15,687 bases of DNA from an uncultured Caryophanales bacterium (lineage in GTDB: Bacteria > Bacillota_I > Bacilli_A > RFN20 > CAG-826), in NCBI GenBank assembly GCA_946183335.1, contig CAMGZN010000015.1:1-15687 (forward strand), given 5' to 3'. Position numbers and translations under genes: made by a program. The first letter of the stretch is position 1, and every line of letters begins with the position of its first letter. Shown here in pieces: positions 1 to 6,470 of this stretch. A model generated the notes under the pieces. It searched no databases. It was not told the origin of the DNA and was given only the letters and a program-made list of their open reading frames with translations.

Positions 1-846
1 TTCGACTTAGACGAAACTGATCCACATGAAATTGAATCTGAAGCAGAACTACTTCCTTTAGGATATGAAAGAAAAGCAGTGGTTGTTGATCATTGCACAT
101 TTCTAGGTAATGGTGGCAATAAAGAACTTCGTGAAATTTTCTCTCGTCTAATTGAGAATTCGTCCGATGAAATCGACCTTATTTTAATTCATCGTAGTTC
201 AACAATCGATGATAAATTACCACTTGTTCAAAACGTCAAAGAAAAAGGCCAAATCTTTAATTTTGTGAACTTAAAAAAAGAAGATTGGCCAGTCTTTATT
301 AAAAAATATTTTAAGGATCATGATGTTGAAATTGAACCAGCCGCCATTAGCGAGCTAGCCTCTCGAGTGGATGGCGATTTATATCGATTTATGAATGAGG
401 CTCAAAAACTTGTTCTTTACAAAGATAAGATTACTGTTGCGGATGTCGCTTTAATGGTTAACAAACCATTGGAAGATGATGTTTTTCAAATTTCCAATGC
501 ATTGATGCGTGGAGATAATGCCACAGCTGTTTCAATTTTCAGAGATTTACAAAAACTTGGCTCAAGAGCTACAGACACATTGATCCCAATGCTCGGAACA
601 CAATTTAGATTTATTTCTGAAGTGTGCTTTTTAGACGAAAAAGGCCTCGATAAAGGACAAATTGCAAAGCAACTTGGAACTTCTGAGGTCCGTGTTTCAA
701 TTGCGCTCAAAAACTCTCGTTATTTATCAAGAACAATGATTGCTCATGCTCTTGATGACTTATATCAACTCGATTACAACATAAAAAGCGGTCAAATTGA
801 CCGCTTCTATGGATTTGAATTATTTCTAATCAATTTTCCAAACTAA
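1..846 (+). CDS. holA: DNA polymerase III subunit delta, 5'-truncated by the window edge
   Basis: Delta subunit of the clamp-loader complex, which opens the beta sliding clamp and loads it on primed DNA. The frame is open from base 1, so 281 C-terminal residues are present and the N-terminal part (roughly 50 residues, judged from the usual family length of about 330) is off the window. Family features include the end of the ATPase-like fold (VVVDHCTFL and the LILIHRSSTID strand), the middle helical segment ending near DGDLYRFMNEAQKL, and the C-terminal collar domain with the characteristic ending KSGQIDRF...FELFLI. The stop is TAA at 844-846, only 4 bp from the end of the convergent rpsT. The 3' end also contains an inverted repeat that works as the terminator of rpsT (separate entry). 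The gene family and the missing 5' end are certain enough; the exact missing length is inferred. Confidence 0.93.
   Translation, partial: FDLDETDPHEIESEAELLPLGYERKAVVVDHCTFLGNGGNKELREIFSRLIENSSDEIDLILIHRSSTIDDKLPLVQNVKEKGQIFNFVNLKKEDWPVFIKKYFKDHDVEIEPAAISELASRVDGDLYRFMNEAQKLVLYKDKITVADVALMVNKPLEDDVFQISNALMRGDNATAVSIFRDLQKLGSRATDTLIPMLGTQFRFISEVCFLDEKGLDKGQIAKQLGTSEVRVSIALKNSRYLSRTMIAHALDDLYQLDYNIKSGQIDRFYGFELFLINFPN
783..806 (-). terminator. Rho-independent terminator of rpsT, embedded in holA codons
   Basis: Positions 786-806 form a perfect inverted repeat with 10-bp arms (AAGCGGTCAA and its complement) around one central base. Read on the minus strand, the stem runs directly into a U tract (TTTTTAT, 787-781), about 45 nt past the rpsT stop. 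On the plus strand no T run follows, so the signal works for rpsT only. The same bases encode the conserved C-terminal holA residues I-K-S-G-Q-I-D-R-F. Confidence 0.8.
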
Positions 847-850
847 TCTT

Positions 851-1114
851 TTATTTAACTGAGTTAACTAAACGTTGAAGATATGATTTTTTACGTGCAG
901 CTGTATTGCGTGCATAAACGCCAGCTGTAACCGATTTGTCGATTAATTTGCAAGCAACAACAAGTTGTTTCTTAGCGGCTTCGACATCTTTCTTTTCAAC
1001 AGCAGCAACGACTTTCTTGCTTTCTGTAGCGATACGGCTACGAATAGCAACGTTGCGTTGACGGCTGCGTTCATTTGTTTCAATACGTTTAATTTGTGAC
1101 TTAATTTGTGCCAT
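851..1114 (-). CDS. rpsT: 30S ribosomal protein S20
   Basis: Primary binding protein of the 16S rRNA in the small ribosomal subunit. The 87-residue length is normal for S20. The start (MAQIKSQIKRIETNERSRQRN) and the end (GVYARNTAARKKSYLQRL) are the two recognisable S20 blocks, with the charged helical middle KKVVAAVEKKDVEAAKKQL between them. The start is fixed by an AGGAGA Shine-Dalgarno (complement of 1121-1126) about 6 nt from the ATG. The gene converges on holA with a 4-bp gap, the same holA-rpsT neighbour pair seen in Bacillus. It has its own promoter and a terminator that lies within holA, so it should be a monocistronic message of about 350 nt. Confidence 0.97.
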   Translation of the reverse strand: MAQIKSQIKRIETNERSRQRNVAIRSRIATESKKVVAAVEKKDVEAAKKQLVVACKLIDKSVTAGVYARNTAARKKSYLQRLVNSVK

Positions 1115-1144
1115 TTGTTATCTCCTATAAAAGATTCGCTCATA

Positions 1145-1173
1145 AGTTTAGCAAACTTACATTGAACTAACAA
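1145..1173 (-). promoter_or_regulatory. Probable sigma-A promoter of rpsT, inside an inverted repeat
   Basis: On the minus strand, -35 TTGTTA (1173-1168) and -10 TAAACT (1150-1145) are separated by 17 bp, with an extended TGC motif just before the -10. Transcription would start near 1138 and give a leader of about 24 nt that includes the AGGAGA ribosome site. The -10 lies inside a 17-bp inverted repeat at 1143-1159 (arms TAAGTTT/AAACTTA, spacer AGC), which could be an operator or chance. Each hexamer matches the consensus at 4 of 6. Confidence 0.5.
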
Positions 1174-1195
1174 CTATTTTTTCAACGAGATATGA

Positions 1196-1224
1196 TTGTA
1201 AATCATTGATTGAATCAATATAAT
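1196..1224 (+). promoter_or_regulatory. Sigma-A promoter of fmt, predicting a leaderless mRNA
   Basis: -35 TTGTAA (1196-1201), an exact 17-bp spacer, and a perfect -10 TATAAT (1219-1224). The fmt ATG begins at 1232, 8 nt after the last base of the -10. This is where transcription itself should begin, so the message would carry essentially no 5' leader. No Shine-Dalgarno is visible before the ATG, which agrees. Confidence 0.78.
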
Positions 1225-1231
1225 TGAGTTC

Positions 1232-2167
1232 ATGAAACTAATTAGCGAATATCGAATTGTTTATATGGGCACCCCTCGTTTTAGTGCGCAAGTTCTCGAA
1301 GCGATGATCGAGGACGGCTTTAATATTGTCGGTGTTATCGCCCAAGAAGATAAGCCTGTCGGTCGCAAAAAAGTTCTTGAACCAGTCCCAACAAAGCAAG
1401 TTGCTCTTGCTCACAATATTCCTGTGTTTCAGCCTCATCGAATTCGTAAGGAATTTGAGTTCGTTAAAGACTTAAAACCAGATTTAATTTTAACAATGGC
1501 CTATGGCCAAATCATTCCACACGAATTAATTACGATTCCAAAATATGGTTGTTTGAATCTTCATGGTTCATTACTTCCAAGATATCGTGGTGCCGCCCCA
1601 ATCCAGCGTGCAATTATGAATGGTGATCAGCAAACAGGCGTCACACTCATGGAAATGGTTGACGAGATGGATGCTGGAAAGATGTACGCTAAGGAATCTT
1701 GCCCTATCGAAGACAGCGACACAATGACATCCATGCAGCAAAAGATTGTTGAGTGTTCTGTAAAACTTGTTCGCGATCATCTTCTTGCCTATCTTAACGG
1801 AGAACTTAAAGGTGAAGAGCAAAATCCTGATGATGTAACATTCGCTAATAAGATTCTTCCAGAAGACGAACATGTTTCACTTCATCTGTGCGTTAACGAA
1901 TTTATTCGTTATGTACATGCTCTTAGTGAAATGCCTGGTGCATATGTACTAATTGATGGAAAGAAATTAAAACTCTATCATGTTAGCCATGCTAATGATG
2001 AAACAAAATATGATGTTGGAACACTGATTATCCATAAAGGAACTTTTATCCAACTTAGTAACGGTCAAGTCAAAGTCGATTATCTTCAACTCGAAGGAAA
2101 GAAAAGGATGGATGGCGTATCGTTTGCTAACGGCAACCAAAAACTTGACGGACATATCTTAAATTAA
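1232..2167 (+). CDS. fmt: Methionyl-tRNA formyltransferase
   Basis: Transfers a formyl group from 10-formyl-tetrahydrofolate to the methionine on initiator tRNA. At 311 residues it has family length. The N-terminal Rossmann-like domain starts at residue 8 (RIVYMGTP). The catalytic motif N109-L-H111-G-S-L-L-P-R-Y-R-G-A-A-P-I-Q is intact, as is the catalytic aspartate D147 (MDAGKMY). The C-terminal OB-like tRNA-binding domain covers about residues 205-311. The ATG at 1232 is kept because the first beta strand begins only seven residues later and the next Met (residue 12) lies within it. There is no Shine-Dalgarno and the promoter sits 8 nt upstream, so translation is probably leaderless. In many bacteria fmt sits with def; here it stands alone between rpsT and a helicase gene. 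It ends in a terminator. Confidence 0.95.
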   Translation: MKLISEYRIVYMGTPRFSAQVLEAMIEDGFNIVGVIAQEDKPVGRKKVLEPVPTKQVALAHNIPVFQPHRIRKEFEFVKDLKPDLILTMAYGQIIPHELITIPKYGCLNLHGSLLPRYRGAAPIQRAIMNGDQQTGVTLMEMVDEMDAGKMYAKESCPIEDSDTMTSMQQKIVECSVKLVRDHLLAYLNGELKGEEQNPDDVTFANKILPEDEHVSLHLCVNEFIRYVHALSEMPGAYVLIDGKKLKLYHVSHANDETKYDVGTLIIHKGTFIQLSNGQVKVDYLQLEGKKRMDGVSFANGNQKLDGHILN

Positions 2168-2169
2168 TA

Positions 2170-2191
2170 GGTCTCAATTGAGGCCTTTTTT
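2170..2191 (+). terminator. Rho-independent terminator of fmt
   Basis: Stem GGTCTC/GAGGCC (one G-U pair) with loop AATT, followed by six T. It begins 2 nt after the fmt stop codon. Its T tract runs straight into the extended -10 box of the next gene at 2191-2199, so terminator and promoter share bases. Confidence 0.8.
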
Positions 2192-2199
2192 GTTATAAT
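2191..2199 (+). promoter_or_regulatory. Extended -10 promoter of the nuclease-helicase gene
   Basis: TGTTATAAT is a perfect extended -10 (TGnTATAAT). The -35 position (about 2171-2176) falls on the fmt terminator stem and shows no match, which extended -10 promoters tolerate. The GTG start codon at 2207 begins 8 nt after the -10, so the mRNA should be leaderless. Confidence 0.72.
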
Positions 2200-2206
2200 A
2201 CAAAAC

Positions 2207-4546
2207 GTGGCTCAATATGAATTAGTTTTATCCGTACACCAGCTTGTGGATTTTCTATTGCGTACCGGCGATATAGATAACCGTATTTATAACCAAGAAA
2301 CGATGCAAGAAGGCACTTTTTTGCATGCAATGCATCAAAGTAAGCAAGGTCGTAATTACATGGCTGAATACCCGCTCAAGGAAAGATTCTCTTTTCAGGG
2401 TATCGATATTGTTCTAGAAGGTCGAGCTGATGGAATTTATTTTGATGGACAAGAATATGTTGTTGAGGAAATTAAATCAACAATCGTCAATTTGGATGAT
2501 TATTTCTTGAGTCAAAAAGAATGGCATCTTGGGCAAGCTAAATGTTATGCCTTAATGTTTGCACATGAACGAAATATTGACAATGTCAATATCAAACTCA
2601 CATATTATCATCAGTTAGATAAAAATCGACTCGTAAAAGGGTTCCATTATTCCGTTTCTGAGTTGGAAGCTGATGTGAATGCTTTGTTCGAAGAATACCT
2701 GAATTTTTATCGATTCATTATCGAGAGAACAATTAAGCGCAATAGAAGTGCTGCTGAACTTGAGTTCCCGTTTGATGATTTCCGTTCTGGGCAAAGACAA
2801 ATGTCGAAATATTGTTATGCAGTAGCTCAAAACGGTGGGACACTCTTTGTCGAGGCGCCAACTGGAATTGGCAAAACCATTTCTGCACTTTACCCATCAG
2901 TAAAATCTTTTGCCGGAGAAGAAAATGAGAAAATTTTCTATTTAACGGCGAAGAATTCCGGCAAAGAAATGGCACTAGATACATGCTGTATGCTCATAGA
3001 GCATGGACTCGAAGCAAGCCCGATTGTGATTACCGCGAAAGAAAAGATTTGCTTTTGCCCTGGCAAGGCATGTAATCCAGACGAATGTCCATACGCAAAA
3101 GACTACTACACAAATATTCGAAAAGTCTTGGAATATTCTTTAAAGAATTACCAGATATTTGATTTCAATACAATTCAAGAAATTGCTGGGCACTATGCAA
3201 TTTGCCCATTTGAGTTCTCATTGGACCTTTCATTATTCGCGGATATTATTATCTGTGACTACAACTATTTCTTCGATCCAATCGTTCATTTACAGAGATA
3301 TTTTGATGAAGATGCCTCGGATAAAATTGTCTTAGTCGACGAAGCGCATAATCTTATTGAACGTGGACGAAAAATATATTCCGCATCGCTTAATTATCGT
3401 CTCTATAAAAAGGTTCAGCATTCATTAAGCCAGTTGAATCATAAAAAGATGAAGAATGCCCTAAAGCGCATCTCAAAGATGTTTAATGAGTTTAAAGTCC
3501 TTGATAATGGAGATCATCAAATTGGATATCTTGAACAAACTCATCTAAATGGAATCGAAGCATTCTTGCTTGCTAGCAAAGATGTTGCAAGGCTTCATCA
3601 CGACTTTGTTACCGAAGAACTCAAAGACTTTTCGATGGAACTTAATAAGTTCTTCCGGCTTTACGATTATTTTGATGAGTCATTTGTTTTATATGTTTCA
3701 AAAACCGGTGAAAAAGATCTATCAATTAACCTTTTCTGCCTAGACCCGAGTGCCCATTTAAAAATGTCTTTTGACAAAGTCAAAGCTAAGACTATTTTCT
3801 CAGCGACTTTGTCTCCAAGCGAGTATTACATTAAATCAATCGGTGGAAGCAAAAACGATGCATTCTTACAGCTTCCTTCTCCTTTTGACCCAACGCATTT
3901 AAAGATGATGGTGGCTCCGAAGATTTCTGTGAAATATAAGAATCGTGGTGAAACACTTGATGAAGTGGCCACTTATGTAAAAACTTTAGTTAATTCGAAA
4001 ATTGGAAACTACTTCCTCTATGTACCAAGTTATGAATACTTAGATTCGATTTATCCTCTTTTAGAGGATGAGAACTATGATTTGCTTGTACAAAACCGAG
4101 AAATGACTGATGGAGACAAGGAAAACTTCTTGACTGCGTTCGAAGACCATCCACAACGAACAAAAGTTGGCCTAGCGGTGGTCGGAGGTGCTTTCGGAGA
4201 AGGTATTGATTTAGTGAGCGACCGCCTTATTGGAGTCGTCGTTGTTGGCGTGGGAATGCCACAAATTTGTTATGAACGTAATCTCATAAGAGATTATTTT
4301 AATAAAGGTGATAAAGAAGGTTACAATTTCGCCTATCTTTATCCAGGTATGAATAAAGTCATGCAAGCAGTCGGAAGAGTCATTCGTGGGGACAATGATA
4401 AAGGCATTGCTCTTTTAATTGACGAAAGATATCTCACAAAATCATATCGAGATTTGTTTAGAAGCGAGTGGAAGGATTATTCTGTCATCACTTCAAAAGA
4501 AGATCTCAAAGAAGAATGTGAAAATTTTTGGAGAAATAACAAATAA
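2207..4546 (+). CDS. PD-(D/E)XK nuclease fused to a DinG/XPD-type Fe-S helicase
   Basis: Predicted cytoplasmic DNA repair enzyme of 779 residues. Residues 1 to about 190 are a Cas4/RecB-like nuclease with candidate active-site residues H40, D75 (EGRADG), E88-I-K90 and the Q110xxxY114 motif. Residues from about 195 are a superfamily 2 helicase: Walker A 217-224 (APTGIGKT), a cysteine group C282, C284, C289, C294 and C333 that should hold a 4Fe-4S cluster, DEAH box 378-381, FSATLSP at 531-537, GGAFGEGIDL, and the arginine-finger motif QAVGRVIRG at 720-728. All motifs for both activities are intact. The GTG start is chosen because the conserved SVHQLVDFLLRTGDID block follows within ten residues. 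No Shine-Dalgarno is present. This two-domain architecture is known in Bacillota, but the physiological substrate is not settled and no gene symbol is safe. The family is clear; the exact role is inferred. Confidence 0.88.
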   Translation: MAQYELVLSVHQLVDFLLRTGDIDNRIYNQETMQEGTFLHAMHQSKQGRNYMAEYPLKERFSFQGIDIVLEGRADGIYFDGQEYVVEEIKSTIVNLDDYFLSQKEWHLGQAKCYALMFAHERNIDNVNIKLTYYHQLDKNRLVKGFHYSVSELEADVNALFEEYLNFYRFIIERTIKRNRSAAELEFPFDDFRSGQRQMSKYCYAVAQNGGTLFVEAPTGIGKTISALYPSVKSFAGEENEKIFYLTAKNSGKEMALDTCCMLIEHGLEASPIVITAKEKICFCPGKACNPDECPYAKDYYTNIRKVLEYSLKNYQIFDFNTIQEIAGHYAICPFEFSLDLSLFADIIICDYNYFFDPIVHLQRYFDEDASDKIVLVDEAHNLIERGRKIYSASLNYRLYKKVQHSLSQLNHKKMKNALKRISKMFNEFKVLDNGDHQIGYLEQTHLNGIEAFLLASKDVARLHHDFVTEELKDFSMELNKFFRLYDYFDESFVLYVSKTGEKDLSINLFCLDPSAHLKMSFDKVKAKTIFSATLSPSEYYIKSIGGSKNDAFLQLPSPFDPTHLKMMVAPKISVKYKNRGETLDEVATYVKTLVNSKIGNYFLYVPSYEYLDSIYPLLEDENYDLLVQNREMTDGDKENFLTAFEDHPQRTKVGLAVVGGAFGEGIDLVSDRLIGVVVVGVGMPQICYERNLIRDYFNKGDKEGYNFAYLYPGMNKVMQAVGRVIRGDNDKGIALLIDERYLTKSYRDLFRSEWKDYSVITSKEDLKEECENFWRNNK

Positions 4547-4549
4547 AAT

Positions 4550-4558
4550 TGTTATAAT
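4550..4558 (+). promoter_or_regulatory. Extended -10 promoter of lepA
   Basis: TGTTATAAT is the same perfect extended -10 nonamer as before the helicase gene, beginning 4 bp after that gene's stop. The lepA ATG at 4571 is 13 nt from the -10, so the predicted leader is only about 6 nt and carries no Shine-Dalgarno. The -35 region (TTGGAG near 4528, 19-bp spacer) is weak. Confidence 0.68.
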
Positions 4559-4570
4559 ACACTCGTTGTT

Positions 4571-6379
4571 ATGAAATTTGATCGTGAACATATTCGTAAT
4601 TTCTCGATTATCGCGCACATTGACCATGGTAAATCAACACTCGCGGACAGAATTTTAGAATTGACCGAAACCATCTCTAAAAGAGAAATGCACGATCAAT
4701 ATCTTGACTCCATGGATCTTGAAAGAGAACGTGGAATCACGATTAAACTGAACGCTGTGACGATTAAATACAATGCCAAAAATGGCGAAACATATCTTTT
4801 CAACTTAATCGACACTCCGGGACACGTTGACTTTACATACGAAGTATCACGCTCCTTGGCTGCGTGTGAAGGCTGCCTTTTAGTTGTAGATGCAACTCAA
4901 GGAGTTGAAGCTCAAACATTGGCTAACGTTTATCTAGCTGTGGATAACAATCTTGAAATTGTTCCTGTGATCAATAAAATTGATCTTCCAAGTGCCATGC
5001 CAGACATGGTTAAGAATGAAATCGAGAAACGTATCGGTATTTTTTGTGAGAACGCTTGTGAAGTGTCCGCGAAGACAGGCGAAGGCGTACCCGATGTTCT
5101 AGAAGCCGTTGTTAAATACATTCCATCTCCTAATGGAGATGATAACAAGCCTCTTCAGGCCTTAATCTTTGATTCTTATTACGATTCCTATCGTGGTGTT
5201 GTTGTTTTGATTTGTGTAAAAAACGGTTCAGTAAAAGAGGGCGATAAGATTCGCTTAATGGCTGCGAACAAGGAATACGAAGTCACTGAAGTTGGTATCC
5301 GCACTCCAAAGGAGATCAAGGTCGATTCCTTGTCTGCTGGTGAAGTCGGCTATTTAGCCGGTCAAATTAAAGATATCCGTGATGTTGTCCCAGGTGACAC
5401 AATTACGAGTGCTGATAAGCCCTGTGAAAAACCTCTTCCTGGATACAGGAAGATGAACCCAATGGTTTATTGTGGACTCTACCCTGTTGATTCAAAAAAG
5501 TACCTTGATTTAAAAGACGCTTTGGAAAAACTCTCGCTAAACGACGCTTCTTTAGTCTATGAGGCCGAGACATCACAGGCTCTTGGTTTCGGCTTTAGAT
5601 GCGGATTTTTAGGTCTTTTACATATGGATGTAGTGCAAGAGAGACTAGAACGTGAGTACGGTTTAGACCTTATCTTGACTGCTCCAAGTGTTATTTATCA
5701 TGTTTATCTCCATAATGGAGATATGATTAAACTAGACAACCCATCCAAATTACCTGACCTAACTTTAATCAAAGAAATCCAGGAACCATTTGTTAAAGCA
5801 GAAATCATGACTCCAAAGGAGTTTGTTGGTCCAGTTATGGAGCTTTGTAAAGAAAGACGTGGTATATACCACGACTTGCAATATTTTGATGACACAAGAA
5901 TGATCATCACGTATGAACTTCCATTAGCTGAAATTGTTTACAATTTCTTTGATAAATTAAAATCATACACCAAAGGTTATGCTTCATTTGATTATGAGTA
6001 TAGCGGTTATTATTCTTCTAACTTAGCAAAGATGGATATCCTTTTAAATGGTGAAACAATTGATGCTCTAAGTACGATTGTCTATAAGACAAATGCTTAC
6101 GAACGTGGCTCGGTTGTGGTTCGCAAATTAAAAGAAATCATTCCACGTCAACAATTTGAAGTTCCAGTACAAGCTGCCATTAATGGCAAGGTTATTGCAC
6201 GCGCAGACATTAAGGCTGTGCGTAAAGATGTTCTCGCCAAATGTTATGGAGGAGATATCTCTCGAAAGAGAAAGCTTTTAGAGAAACAAAAAGAAGGCAA
6301 AAAACGCATGAAAGCAATTGGCTCTGTTGAGGTTCCACAAGAAGCATTTATGTCTGTTCTATCAATTGATGATGAATAA
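4571..6379 (+). CDS. lepA: Elongation factor 4 (ribosomal back-translocase GTPase)
   Basis: Translational GTPase that binds the ribosome and affects stalled or mistranslocated complexes. The 602-residue length is standard. G motifs run in order: AHIDHGKST (G1, residues 15-23), RERGITI (G2), DTPGHVDF (G3), NKID (G4) and SAKTG (G5). EF-G-like domains II, III and V follow, then the LepA-specific C-terminal domain with YGGDISRKRKLLEKQKEGK and the family ending GSVEVPQEAFMSVL. In Bacillus lepA is immediately upstream of hemW and hrcA. Here a Fic-like gene, pfkA and a membrane-protein gene separate them. No terminator is visible after lepA, so some read-through into the next gene is possible. Confidence 0.97.
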   Translation: MKFDREHIRNFSIIAHIDHGKSTLADRILELTETISKREMHDQYLDSMDLERERGITIKLNAVTIKYNAKNGETYLFNLIDTPGHVDFTYEVSRSLAACEGCLLVVDATQGVEAQTLANVYLAVDNNLEIVPVINKIDLPSAMPDMVKNEIEKRIGIFCENACEVSAKTGEGVPDVLEAVVKYIPSPNGDDNKPLQALIFDSYYDSYRGVVVLICVKNGSVKEGDKIRLMAANKEYEVTEVGIRTPKEIKVDSLSAGEVGYLAGQIKDIRDVVPGDTITSADKPCEKPLPGYRKMNPMVYCGLYPVDSKKYLDLKDALEKLSLNDASLVYEAETSQALGFGFRCGFLGLLHMDVVQERLEREYGLDLILTAPSVIYHVYLHNGDMIKLDNPSKLPDLTLIKEIQEPFVKAEIMTPKEFVGPVMELCKERRGIYHDLQYFDDTRMIITYELPLAEIVYNFFDKLKSYTKGYASFDYEYSGYYSSNLAKMDILLNGETIDALSTIVYKTNAYERGSVVVRKLKEIIPRQQFEVPVQAAINGKVIARADIKAVRKDVLAKCYGGDISRKRKLLEKQKEGKKRMKAIGSVEVPQEAFMSVLSIDDE

Positions 6380-6415
6380 GCATTTAGTAGCCGATTGGTA
6401 AATATTTAGTAAATC

Positions 6416-6429
6416 CTTATTGTAATAAG
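6416..6429 (+). repeat. Short palindrome over the -35 of the Fic-like gene
   Basis: CTTATT-GT-AATAAG is a perfect 6-bp inverted repeat with a 2-bp centre. It covers the -35 hexamer at 6420-6425, a position suited to a small operator. It is short and AT-rich, so chance is a real alternative. Confidence 0.35.
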
Positions 6430-6448
6430 AAACAACGAATGTTAAAAT
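6420..6448 (+). promoter_or_regulatory. Sigma-A promoter for the Fic-like gene and pfkA
   Basis: -35 TTGTAA (6420-6425), 17-bp spacer, and -10 TAAAAT (6443-6448) preceded by TGT as an extended motif. The start would be near 6455, followed by an AGAGGGA ribosome site at 6459-6465, so this gene has a conventional but very short leader of about 16 nt. Confidence 0.65.
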
Positions 6449-6470
6449 ATTGGCATAAAGAGGGATAGTT

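Noticed and set aside
5858..5873. Perfect 16-bp palindrome CGTGGTATATACCACG in lepA
   Set aside because: It falls in codons for a conserved LepA segment (R-G-I-Y-H-D) deep inside the gene, with no nearby promoter or start; probably chance.
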